Assembly (NCBI GenBank): GCA_031410595.1
Contig: JANNZM010000053.1
Span: forward strand, 62,001 to 126,000
DNA: 64,000 nt
DNA from: JANMCE01 sp031410595
GTDB lineage: Bacteria; Actinomycetota; Acidimicrobiia; Acidimicrobiales; Ilumatobacteraceae
Direction: 5' to 3'
Position numbers and translations under genes: made by a program. The notes under the pieces were generated by a model that worked only from the letters and a program-made list of their open reading frames with translations, searched no databases and was not told where the DNA came from. This document shows positions 7,817 to 15,586 of this stretch, piece after piece; positions within the stretch are counted from its first letter, which is position 1, and each line of letters begins with the position of its first letter.

Positions 7817-8697
7817 CCGACAACGAACACCCGCATGGCCGACCGTTCAAGCTGGGCGACCGAGTCCACATCGTCGACTCCCGTGACCGCCACTACCTGA
7901 TCACATTGCAGACCAACGGGGAGTTCCATACCCACGCCGGTCTGTTTGGGCACGCCGATCTCATTGGGAAACCCGAAGGCACCACCATCGCATTGGCCCG
8001 CGGTATGACGTACACCTGTCTGCACCCCACGCTCGAAGATTTTGTGTTGAAGATGCCTCGCGGCGCGCAGGTGATCTATCCGAAAGACATCGGCCCGATC
8101 CTGATCCTGGCCGACATCTTCCCTGGCTGCCGAGTGTTGGAGAGCGGCGTTGGTTCGGGTGCGCTGTCGTCGGCCATGCTGCGGATGGGTGCGCACATCA
8201 CCGGCTACGAGTTGCGCGAAGATTTCGCCAACCGGGCCCGCACGAACGTCGAATCACTGCTCGGTCCCGATGTGCTCAACCGCTACGACGTGCATCTGCG
8301 TGACTGCTACGAAGGCATTGACGAGACGGGCCTCGACCGGGTTGTGCTTGATCTGCCCGAGCCGTGGCACGTGGTGCCCCACGCCGAAAAGGCGCTGCAC
8401 CCCGGCGGCATCCTGCTGGCCTACACACCGTCGATCACGCAAGCCACCCAGGTGCGCCAGGCGATGGAAGGCAGTGGCTGGATTCTGAAGCGCACCATGG
8501 AAGTACTCAACCGCGGCTGGTACATCGAAGGCATGGCCGTACGCCCCGACCATCGCATGGTGGCCCACACCGGGTTTCTCACCACCGGCCGCTGGATCGG
8601 CGATGGCGCCCGCGCCGTCACCCCCACCGAGCGCGAGCGCGTCTTCGACTCCCGCGACGAACCAATCCTTGGGGACGAACCGGTGCTCGAAGCCTGA
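7813..8697 (+). CDS. trmI: tRNA (adenine(58)-N1)-methyltransferase TrmI
   Basis: A class I SAM-dependent methyltransferase modifying A58 in the tRNA T-loop; it acts as a tetramer in known homologues. An N-terminal beta-barrel (residues about 12-95) precedes the Rossmann domain. The SAM motif is VLESGVGSGALSSAM, and the catalytic-site strand reads VVLDLPEPW. Length 294 is typical of the actinobacterial form (Rv2118c type). In Mycobacterium this gene also lies next to the proteasome locus. Coupling to ttuA matters because m1A58 promotes 2-thiolation of U54 in Thermus. Confidence 0.93.
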   Translation: MTDNEHPHGRPFKLGDRVHIVDSRDRHYLITLQTNGEFHTHAGLFGHADLIGKPEGTTIALARGMTYTCLHPTLEDFVLKMPRGAQVIYPKDIGPILILADIFPGCRVLESGVGSGALSSAMLRMGAHITGYELREDFANRARTNVESLLGPDVLNRYDVHLRDCYEGIDETGLDRVVLDLPEPWHVVPHAEKALHPGGILLAYTPSITQATQVRQAMEGSGWILKRTMEVLNRGWYIEGMAVRPDHRMVAHTGFLTTGRWIGDGARAVTPTERERVFDSRDEPILGDEPVLEA

Positions 8698-8731
8698 GTC
8701 GACCCAGACGATTCGCAGATAGAGGCGTGGC

Positions 8732-8763
8732 TACCATGCGTCTTTCGTCAAAAGACGTAGGAG
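8732..8763 (+). promoter_or_regulatory. Promoter and 5' hairpin ahead of the exported repeat protein
   Basis: TACCAT (8732-8737) fits the local -10 consensus. A 7-bp stem CGTCTTT (8739-8745) / AAAGACG (8751-8757) follows at once and abuts the ribosome-binding site TAGGAG (8758-8763), 10 nt before the ATG at 8774. The stem could influence access to the site or message stability. Confidence 0.5.
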
Positions 8764-8773
8764 CGTGGGCGGC

Positions 8774-10822
8774 ATGTCGAAGTTCAGTCGGAGCGTTGTT
8801 GGGCTGTCGCTTCTCGCATCGGGGCTCGCCTTCGGGATAGGTCGGGCCACCGCTGCGCCGGTCGCGGGTATCGGTGGACGAGTAGCGCTGCAATCACCGG
8901 TCCGCGTGCAGGACTCCCGTTACTTGAACGGTCAAAGTGGCGTAACCGCAATGACGCTTGGCACAGGCGGGATTCTGAACGTGACTCTGGAATCTCGAGA
9001 GACGGCAGGCACCGCGAGCGTGCACCCCTGCGGAGCCCCAGCGAGCGCCGGGCAAGTTGTGTTTGCGTTCGGGCCGGGCGATTCAATGACTCATCGTTTG
9101 CTGACGGATTCGACATCGGACTGTCTCACCGCCACCACGGCGGTCGATCTGATCGTCGACAAGTTCGGGGATATCACCGACGCGCCGACGACCGACCGCC
9201 TTCAGTACGTCCCCTTATCGACGCCGCTCGCACCGCTTGATGCAACCGTTGCCGCGGGATCAACCACCGCTTTTAGCTTTGGGATTCCGACGCCGGCGGA
9301 CGCACGGGCCGCTGTTATTGCCCTTGGAACCTTCGGGGGCAACGTAGCCGGATTCGCTACCGCATTCACGTGTGGCAGTTCCAGGCCGCTCCTCGCCGAT
9401 GTCGGGGTGAACCCGTGGGGCCAAGATAACGCCGTATTTGTCCCGATCACCGCAAGCGCGGGGCCTTGCGTCTATTCATCTGCCCGGGCAAACCTTCGCG
9501 TGACGTTGCTTGGATGGCTGTCGACAACAGGGCCAGACACCACTGCCCTTCCGCCGACGAGCAAGCTAACGCTCGAGAGCGTCCGGGCCCCCGGGCTCGT
9601 GGCCATCACGCCGGTAAGGCTGCTGGACACCCGTAGCGACCCGGCACCGATCGGAAAGAAGCTGGACGGAGGTCGGTTCGGTGAGATTCCGTTCGGCACC
9701 GACTTTTCTCGATTTTATTCTGCCGTGGTGCTGAACATGACTGTGGATCAACCAGAAGCGGGAGGCTTCGTCACGGTGTATCCGTGCGATCAGCCTCGGC
9801 CCGTAGCCTCGAATCTCAACTTCAACGTTGGCCAGACCATTGCAAATGCGGTGACCGTCAAGCTGTCGGCAATCGGTTCGGTTTGCTTCTTCAGCTCAGC
9901 GACCACCAATGTCATCGTCGACCTCATGGGTGCCTACGCCATAAACGGAGGCTCGGGCAGTCAGGCCGTTGCGCCGTCACGGCTCCTCGATAGTCGAAGC
10001 GCGGTTGGCGTGCCGACGCAGTCAAAGGTGAAGGTGGATTCAACTACGACGCTGCATGTTGCTGGCAACGGCGGCGTTCCTGCGGTCGGTGCCCAAGCGG
10101 TCACGCTGAACGTCACCGTCGACCAGCCGGAGACGGGCGGCTTCCTAACGGTCTATCCGTGCGGCGAGAACGTTCCCAATGCCTCCAACCTCAACTACGC
10201 CGCGGGGCAGACCATCGCCAATCTCGTCACCGTCAAAATCGGGCTGGATGGCAACGTCTGCTTCTACACGTCGGGGTCGGCGCATCTGATAGCCGACCTT
10301 GCCGCGTGGTATCAACCCAGTCTTGCTGCCGGATTCGAGGAACTCGAACCAGTTCGTGTGCTCGACAGTCGCAATGCTGTCGGAATCGCAGGAACAGCAC
10401 TGCGCGCCGCCGGTTCCATAACCACCGTCGGCGTGGCAGGACGGGGCGGCGTGCCGGTCACCGGTGCAGAGGCGGTCACGATGAATATCACCGTCGATCA
10501 ACCTCAGGGCGGAGGGTTCCTCACCGTGTTTCCGTGCGGGCAGGAAGTTCCCACTGCGTCGAATCTGAACTTCTCCCGTGGTCAGACCATTGCCAACCTC
10601 GTCAGCGTCAAGCTGGCGAGCGACGGCGCCGTCTGTATCTACACCTCGTCTGCAGCGCACGTGCTCGCCGATGTCGCTGGCTACACCACCACGACGCCGG
10701 AGACGTACTGGTCAAGCAGTTACAAGCGATTGAGCCAGTCGATGGTTGAAGCGGTACCAACGGAGCCGACTCAACTGCTGAGCGACGCCGCGAACGCGGC
10801 ACGTCGGTTCAGGCTCGGGTGA
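8774..10822 (+). CDS. Exported protein with about five ~130-residue repeats
   Basis: A 682-residue protein with a signal peptide (basic SKFSRS, hydrophobic VVGLSLLASGLAFGI, likely cut after ATA). The rest is a tandem array. Three clear repeats start at RLLDTRS, RLLDSRS and RVLDSRN, run through AVTLNVTVDQPETGGFLTVYPCG and ASNLNYAAGQTIANLVTVK, and end near VCFYTS..HLIADL. Two more degenerate repeats precede them. Each clear repeat has two conserved cysteines (YPC and VC), suggesting disulfides. The repeat is common in Acidimicrobiia surface proteins, and no catalytic domain is visible. The ATG is chosen over a GTG at 8765 by Shine-Dalgarno spacing. It shares its repeat with the protein at 40663. 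Confidence 0.85.
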   Translation: MSKFSRSVVGLSLLASGLAFGIGRATAAPVAGIGGRVALQSPVRVQDSRYLNGQSGVTAMTLGTGGILNVTLESRETAGTASVHPCGAPASAGQVVFAFGPGDSMTHRLLTDSTSDCLTATTAVDLIVDKFGDITDAPTTDRLQYVPLSTPLAPLDATVAAGSTTAFSFGIPTPADARAAVIALGTFGGNVAGFATAFTCGSSRPLLADVGVNPWGQDNAVFVPITASAGPCVYSSARANLRVTLLGWLSTTGPDTTALPPTSKLTLESVRAPGLVAITPVRLLDTRSDPAPIGKKLDGGRFGEIPFGTDFSRFYSAVVLNMTVDQPEAGGFVTVYPCDQPRPVASNLNFNVGQTIANAVTVKLSAIGSVCFFSSATTNVIVDLMGAYAINGGSGSQAVAPSRLLDSRSAVGVPTQSKVKVDSTTTLHVAGNGGVPAVGAQAVTLNVTVDQPETGGFLTVYPCGENVPNASNLNYAAGQTIANLVTVKIGLDGNVCFYTSGSAHLIADLAAWYQPSLAAGFEELEPVRVLDSRNAVGIAGTALRAAGSITTVGVAGRGGVPVTGAEAVTMNITVDQPQGGGFLTVFPCGQEVPTASNLNFSRGQTIANLVSVKLASDGAVCIYTSSAAHVLADVAGYTTTTPETYWSSSYKRLSQSMVEAVPTEPTQLLSDAANAARRFRLG

Positions 10823-11288
10823 GCACCAGGACGGGGATGATGCGGCCGCCGGTGCGGGCCTGGTAGGTGTCGTAGCCCTGGTAGACGTCGAGGGCGAGTT
10901 CCCACAAGCGGTCGCGCTCGGCTCCAGTTGCCTCGGTGACGCGGTAGCGGCCGCTGCGATTCTTGGCGATGACGTCGCACTCGGGATGGGCCTTCAGGTT
11001 GTGATACCAGGCCGGGTTCTTGGGCATGCCACCCTTGGACGCGATCAGGATGATGTCGTCCCCATCGGCGGCGTACACCAACGGCGTCTCGCGGGCCTCG
11101 CCTGACTTGGCGCCGGTGTGCTTCAGCAACAGCACGGGCTGGCCGACCATGGTGCTCCAACGGCCGTCGGTCTTCTTCAACAGCAGGGGATCGATCTTCG
11201 AACTCACCGCCATGATGTACAAGCTGCCGGCTTTACTCGACGCCAGCTTTGTTGCGAATCGCTTCAGCGGGCTCAGCTGTTGGACCAT
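10809..11288 (-). CDS. Deazaflavin (F420)-dependent nitroreductase-family protein, Ddn type
   Basis: A 159-residue split beta-barrel protein of the Ddn/Rv3547 family, which uses cofactor F420H2 to reduce quinones or other small molecules. The family pattern is visible: LLLKHTGAKSGEARETPLVY, then IILIASKGGMPKNPAWYHNL. The start ATG lies 6 nt after TAGGGT (11295-11300, minus strand) and has no Shine-Dalgarno, so it is probably leaderless. It converges on the exported protein gene and overlaps its end by 14 bp. A second member of the family is at 35111. Confidence 0.88.
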   Translation of the reverse strand: MVQQLSPLKRFATKLASSKAGSLYIMAVSSKIDPLLLKKTDGRWSTMVGQPVLLLKHTGAKSGEARETPLVYAADGDDIILIASKGGMPKNPAWYHNLKAHPECDVIAKNRSGRYRVTEATGAERDRLWELALDVYQGYDTYQARTGGRIIPVLVLTRA

Positions 11289-11314
11289 GGCCTTACCCTA
11301 CCGGCCGAGAGGAA

Positions 11315-11351
11315 TGTGATTCTGATGTTGCTGTACAACATCAGAATCACA
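11315..11351. terminator. Perfect 16-bp stem-loop after the ferredoxin genes
   Basis: Arms 11315-11330 and 11336-11351 are exact inverse complements (16 of 16) around a 5-base loop. On the minus strand it starts 9 bases after the ferredoxin stop and is followed by a short T-rich stretch, so it most likely terminates the ferredoxin transcript. It is also just upstream of the Ddn-type gene, so a regulatory role cannot be excluded. Confidence 0.8.
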
Positions 11352-11360
11352 AAGGCGTGC

Positions 11361-11606
11361 TCAGACCTCGATGAAGATGCACTCGCCAGGGCACTCTTCG
11401 GCGGACTCGATGACGACATCGAGTTGGCCGTCCGTGAAGTTGGCCATGCCGTCGCCGCCCTGGGCGTTACCGGCCGCTGTGGCAAACACCTTGCTGCCTT
11501 CCTTCACGTACGCCAAACCGTCGTCAAGCAGCGTGAACACAGCAGGCGCAATCTCGACGCAAATCCCGTCACCGGTACAAAGATCCTGATCAATCCAAAC
11601 TTTCAT
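11361..11606 (-). CDS. Small ferredoxin (second tandem copy)
   Basis: An 81-residue ferredoxin with the 3Fe-4S-type layout of actinobacterial ferredoxins that serve P450s and similar oxygenases: DLCTGDGICVEIAPAVF at the N-terminus (Cys10 and Cys16) and EECPGECIFIE at the C-terminus. A long central insertion links the halves. It is a close duplicate of the gene immediately upstream. Only 3 nt separate the stop of that gene from this ATG, so it has no independent promoter, and translation must be coupled or use a site within the upstream gene end. Confidence 0.88.
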   Translation of the reverse strand: MKVWIDQDLCTGDGICVEIAPAVFTLLDDGLAYVKEGSKVFATAAGNAQGGDGMANFTDGQLDVVIESAEECPGECIFIEV

Positions 11607-11609
11607 TTG

Positions 11610-11855
11610 TTACGGCTCGATGAAGATGCACTCGCCGGGGCACTCTTCGGCTGATTCGATGACGCCGTCCATCTGGCTGTCGGCGAAGTTGGCCATGCCG
11701 TCGGAACCCTGGGGGTTGCCCTTGGCGGTGGCGAAGATCTTGCTGCCTTCCTTGACGTACGCAAGGCCGTCATCGAGGAGCGTGAAAACTTCGGGGGCGA
11801 TCTCCTCGCAGAGGCCGTCGCCGGTGCAGAGATCCTGATCGATCCAGACCTTCAT
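11610..11855 (-). CDS. Small ferredoxin (first tandem copy)
   Basis: An 81-residue paralogue of the downstream ferredoxin, aligned without gaps and identical at most positions. It starts MKVWIDQDLCTGDGLCEE and ends EECPGECIFIEP. Electron carrier; the redox partner is not encoded nearby. The ATG at 11853-11855 is preferred over an upstream in-frame codon because AAGGAA lies at a normal distance and the longer N-terminus is not conserved in the sister copy. Its promoter region faces that of mpa. Confidence 0.88.
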   Translation of the reverse strand: MKVWIDQDLCTGDGLCEEIAPEVFTLLDDGLAYVKEGSKIFATAKGNPQGSDGMANFADSQMDGVIESAEECPGECIFIEP

Positions 11856-11927
11856 GATGAGCCATTCCTTGTCGGTGTAGTGGGCCGTGTGGAAAATACA
11901 CGGTGTAGCCGGTGAAAACAACGCTAC

Positions 11928-12018
11928 CGCCTAATCGGCTGGGACGCGCGGCGCATAAGGTCACATGGTTCATTTTCAGCGATACAGCACCCACAACGCG
12001 CGATTAGGCGTGTAGCTT
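11928..12018. promoter_or_regulatory. Mirror-image promoter elements of the ferredoxin and mpa transcripts
   Basis: CGCCTAATCG (11928-11937) and its exact inverse CGATTAGGCG (12001-12010) lie 63 bases apart between divergent genes. In each direction the element is followed by TAGCnT-like hexamers: TAGCTT on the plus strand and TAGCGT on the minus strand. The two promoters thus share a 10-base upstream element plus a -10, which suggests joint control by one sigma factor or regulator. Inferred from sequence only. Confidence 0.55.
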
Positions 12019-12039
12019 GCTTTTCAGGGAGGTAACTCG

Positions 12040-13806
12040 ATGTCGGACGCAGCGTATGAGCGGCGGCTCGCGGCCTATTCGGAAGAATTGGCGGAGCTAC
12101 GTGAACAGGCGAAATCGCTGGAGGAAGAAGTCATCGCGCTTCGGCGCAAGCTCCTTGACGCGCCCAAGAGAATGCGCACCCTTGAGGAGCGCCTGCTCGA
12201 CACCAAGGGCCAACTGGCCCAGGCCGTTGGCCAGAACGAAAAGTTGAGCTTCACCCTTCGCGAGGCGCGGGAGCACATTGCGCAGCTTCGTGACGAGGTG
12301 GAAAAGCTTACGCAGCCTCCGTCGGGTTACGGCGTGGTGGTCGGAAAGAATGATGACGGCACGGTCGATGTCTTTTCGTCCGGTCGCAAGATGCGGGTCA
12401 GCCTGCATCCTGACATCTCGCATGAAGCGCTCGAGCGCGGGGCAGAGGTGGTGTTGAACGAAAGCTTCAATGTCATCCTCGCCCGCCAAGCCGAACAGAA
12501 CGGCGAGATTGTCAGCATCAAAGAGCTCCTCGACGACGGCCTTCGCGCCATCGTCGTCGGGCGCGCCGACGAGGAACGCGTGTGCGAGATTGGTGATGCG
12601 CTGCTCGGCGTGAAGCTTCGATCGGGTGACACGATGCGGATGGACAGCCGAGCCAGCCTGCTGGTCGAGAAATTGCCCCGCCCCGAAGTGGAAGATCTGC
12701 TGCTCGAAGAAGTGCCCGACGTCAGCTACGAGGACGTCGGCGGTCTCGACAGCCAGATCGAGCAGATCGCCGACGCCGTCGAACTGCCGTTCCTGCATGC
12801 GGAGCTGTTCGCCGAACACAAGCTGCCGGCACCCAAGGGCATTTTGCTGTACGGCCCTCCCGGGTGCGGCAAGACACTTATCGCCAAGGCCGTGGCCAAC
12901 TCGCTGGCCAAGAAGGTGGCCGACAAGATGGGTGACGGAAAGGTGAAGAGCTACTTCATCAACATCAAGGGCCCCGAGTTGCTCAACAAGTACGTCGGCG
13001 AAACCGAGCGGCAGATCCGTCTGGTGTTCCAACGTGCTCGTGAAAAGAGTGAAGAGGGTTGGCCCGTCATCGTGTTCTTTGACGAGATGGATTCCATGTT
13101 CCGTACCCGAGGCACCGGTATTTCCAGCGATATGGAATCCACCATCGTGCCCCAGCTGCTCGCCGAAATCGACGGCGTCGAAGGCTTGCGCAACGTCATC
13201 GTCATCGGTGCCACCAACCGCGAAGATCTGATCGACCCGGCCATTCTGCGGCCCGGTCGACTCGATGTGAAGATCAAGATCGAACGTCCGAATGACGTGG
13301 CTGCCCGCCAGATCTTTGCCCGCTATCTCACGGCCGACATTCCGCTGTCGGCCACCGAGGTGAAGAAGGCCAAGGGCGATGTCGACAAAGCGCTGGCCGC
13401 CATGATCGAGGCGACCGTTACGTCGATGTACGAACTTGAGGACAGCAACCGTTTCCTCGAAGTCACGTACCAGAGCGGTGAGAAAGAGATTTTGTATTAC
13501 AAGGATTTCTCGTCCGGGGCCATGATCGAAAACATCGTGCGCCGCGCCAAGAAGCTGGCCATCAAGCGGCTCATCGCCGGTGGCGAAAAGGGCGTAAGCA
13601 CGCAAGACCTGATCGACTCCATTCGCCAGGAATTCAAGGAGCACGAAGACCTACCCAACACCACCAACCCCGACGACTGGGCCAAGATATCCGGCAAGAA
13701 GGGTGAGCGCATCGTGTTCATCCGCACGTTGGTCAAGAACGTGGAAGCCGATGACGCAAAGGGCGGTCGCGCCATAGAACGGGTTGCGACCGGGCAGTAC
13801 CTGTAG
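12040..13806 (+). CDS. mpa: Proteasome-activating AAA ATPase (ARC/Mpa)
   Basis: Hexameric unfoldase that captures pupylated proteins and feeds them to the 20S proteasome. Residues about 1-85 form the coiled coil that binds Pup. The OB domain(s) follow (YGVVVGKNDDGTVDVF region). The AAA module has Walker A GPPGCGKT at 272-279, Walker B VIVFFDEMD, sensor ATNRED and arginine finger RPGR. The C-terminus is GQYL, the HbYX-type docking motif seen in Mycobacterium Mpa. At 588 residues it is of normal length. Start: ATG with GGGAGG 8 nt upstream; the promoter is the shared element at 12001-12018. Confidence 0.97.
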   Translation: MSDAAYERRLAAYSEELAELREQAKSLEEEVIALRRKLLDAPKRMRTLEERLLDTKGQLAQAVGQNEKLSFTLREAREHIAQLRDEVEKLTQPPSGYGVVVGKNDDGTVDVFSSGRKMRVSLHPDISHEALERGAEVVLNESFNVILARQAEQNGEIVSIKELLDDGLRAIVVGRADEERVCEIGDALLGVKLRSGDTMRMDSRASLLVEKLPRPEVEDLLLEEVPDVSYEDVGGLDSQIEQIADAVELPFLHAELFAEHKLPAPKGILLYGPPGCGKTLIAKAVANSLAKKVADKMGDGKVKSYFINIKGPELLNKYVGETERQIRLVFQRAREKSEEGWPVIVFFDEMDSMFRTRGTGISSDMESTIVPQLLAEIDGVEGLRNVIVIGATNREDLIDPAILRPGRLDVKIKIERPNDVAARQIFARYLTADIPLSATEVKKAKGDVDKALAAMIEATVTSMYELEDSNRFLEVTYQSGEKEILYYKDFSSGAMIENIVRRAKKLAIKRLIAGGEKGVSTQDLIDSIRQEFKEHEDLPNTTNPDDWAKISGKKGERIVFIRTLVKNVEADDAKGGRAIERVATGQYL

Positions 13807-13841
13807 CCACACGGTCGAGAACCACAGATAGGGTGCGGAAT

Positions 13842-15329
13842 ATGGCGCTGCCGAAGGTCGTCGGAATCGAAACGGAATACGGCATCGTGGTGCGCGGCGT
13901 CGCCGATGCCAACCCGATCACGTCGTCGTCCCTGCTCGTCAACGCCTATCTCGGTCAGTACACCGACAAGATCGCCTGGGACTTCGAAGACGAGACACCG
14001 GGCATCGACGCCCGTGGCTACCGGGCCTTCGACGCCATGCCACCCGAGGTCGAATCCCACCTCGCCAACGCAGTGCTCACCAATGGGGCGCGCTTCTACG
14101 TCGACCATGCGCACCCCGAGATCTCCACACCCGAATGCCGCGACGTGCTGGAGGCCGTGGTGTTCGATCGAGCGGGGGAGGAGATCATGCGCCGCGCCAT
14201 GGCCGCCGCCAACGCGGCGCTACCGAACGGCGAAGTGGTGGTCTACAAGAACAACTCCGACGGCAAGGGCAACAGCTACGGCTGCCATGAGAACTATCTG
14301 CTGGCCCGTGAGCTGCCGTTCGGTCGCCTGGTCAGTCAGATCACGCCGCATTTCGTCACCCGGCAACTGATCTGCGGTGCCGGCAAGGTTGGGTGCGAAT
14401 CACCAGGCGTGTCGGCCAAACAGGTGCCCTACCAACTCAGCCAGCGAGCCGACTTCTTCGAGGAGGAAGTGGGGCTGGAAACCACCGTCAAGCGACCCAT
14501 CGTGAACACCCGTGACGAGCCGCATTGCGACAGCCAGAAGTACCGCCGGCTCCATGTGATCGTGGGCGACGCCAACATGGCCGAGGTTTCCACCTTTCTC
14601 AAGCTCGGTACCACCTCCATTCTCCTGGCCATGATCGAAGACGACGAACTCGGTGACGACCTTTCGCTACACGATCCGGTCTGCGACATCCGCGCCGTCA
14701 GTTTCGACCCGACGCTGCGGGCGTTGGTCACGCTGAAGGATCGCCGCAAGATGACCGGCCTCGATATGCAGTGGGAACTGCTGCGACGCGCACGCGTTTA
14801 CCAAGAGACCCACGGACTCGAGTGCCTCGGTGACGAGGGTATCGGCAAGCTCGTGCTCGAACGGTGGCAGGAGGCCCTCACCGGTCTCGAAGGTGATCGC
14901 TTCACGGTGTCGCACATGATCGATTGGGTGGCCAAAGAACGGGTGCTGCAGGCCTTCCAGGAGCGGCACGACATTGGCTGGAACGACGCCAAGATGCGCG
15001 TCCTCGATCTCCAGTACCACGACGTGCGTCCCGAACGCAGTGTGTCGGCCCGCGCCGGCCTCGAGCGGCTCACGGCCGATGAAGATGTCGACCGGGCGGT
15101 CCACTTTCCGCCGCTCACCACCCGTGCCTATTTCCGGGGCCGCTGTCTCGACAAGTTTGCCGACGACATCGTGACTGCCAACTGGGACAGTCTGGTGTTC
15201 GACACCGGCCACAATTCGCTGCGAAGAGTGCCGATGATGGAACCGCTGCGCGGAACCGAGGCTCATGTGGGTAGGTTGATTGATGAAAGTGATACGGCCA
15301 ACGAGTTGCTCCGCAAACTCGGGGCCTAG
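13842..15329 (+). CDS. dop: Pup deamidase/depupylase Dop
   Basis: Glutamine-synthetase-like enzyme that deamidates the C-terminal Gln of Pup and also removes Pup from substrates. It has the nucleotide-binding motif GIETEYGIV at the N-terminus, the catalytic-Asp segment FYVDHAHPEISTPEC, KNNSDGKGNSYGCHENYL, and a Dop-type insertion after DFEDETPGIDARGY. The order mpa-dop-pup-prcB-prcA identifies it as Dop rather than PafA. The ATG at 13842 is chosen over a GTG nine bases earlier because TAGGGT (13829-13834) lies 7 nt before it, consistent with a leaderless message. Confidence 0.95.
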   Translation: MALPKVVGIETEYGIVVRGVADANPITSSSLLVNAYLGQYTDKIAWDFEDETPGIDARGYRAFDAMPPEVESHLANAVLTNGARFYVDHAHPEISTPECRDVLEAVVFDRAGEEIMRRAMAAANAALPNGEVVVYKNNSDGKGNSYGCHENYLLARELPFGRLVSQITPHFVTRQLICGAGKVGCESPGVSAKQVPYQLSQRADFFEEEVGLETTVKRPIVNTRDEPHCDSQKYRRLHVIVGDANMAEVSTFLKLGTTSILLAMIEDDELGDDLSLHDPVCDIRAVSFDPTLRALVTLKDRRKMTGLDMQWELLRRARVYQETHGLECLGDEGIGKLVLERWQEALTGLEGDRFTVSHMIDWVAKERVLQAFQERHDIGWNDAKMRVLDLQYHDVRPERSVSARAGLERLTADEDVDRAVHFPPLTTRAYFRGRCLDKFADDIVTANWDSLVFDTGHNSLRRVPMMEPLRGTEAHVGRLIDESDTANELLRKLGA

Positions 15330-15337
15330 GAGCGAAC

Positions 15338-15532
15338 ATGACCGAACGTACCCAGAAGCAGAAACCCGCACCCGAAAAGACCGCTGAGGCCGAGGAAGTT
15401 GCGCCCGCCGCCGGCAAGCAAGGCGAGAAGATCAAGGCCGATCTTGATGACCTGCTGGACGAGATCGACAGCGTGCTCGAAGATAACGCCGAAGAGTTTG
15501 TGAAGAGCTACGTCCAAAAGGGCGGCCAGTAG
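15338..15532 (+). CDS. pup: Prokaryotic ubiquitin-like protein Pup
   Basis: A 64-residue intrinsically disordered tag that PafA attaches to lysines and Mpa recognises. It shows the Pup C-terminal region ADLDDLLDEIDSVLEDNAEE, then FVKSYVQKGGQ. The terminal residue is Gln, so Dop must deamidate it before ligation. It starts 8 nt after the dop stop with AGGAGCG just ahead of the ATG. The N-terminal half is charged and low in complexity, as usual. Confidence 0.97.
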   Translation: MTERTQKQKPAPEKTAEAEEVAPAAGKQGEKIKADLDDLLDEIDSVLEDNAEEFVKSYVQKGGQ

Positions 15533-15586
15533 GCCAATGGTCACGGCGCAGCGCTCCGCGGTTTCGCCCGGTAGCCTGCGTGCGCT

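Noticed and set aside
12097..13644. A 515-codon open frame antisense to the proteasome ATPase gene
   Set aside because: It is the complement of a high-GC coding sequence. Its composition is His/Gln/Val-rich with no domain, and mpa on the other strand has every expected motif.
13833..13841. GTG start of dop nine bases before the chosen ATG
   Set aside because: The -10-like TAGGGT overlaps this GTG, so a transcript from it could not include the codon.
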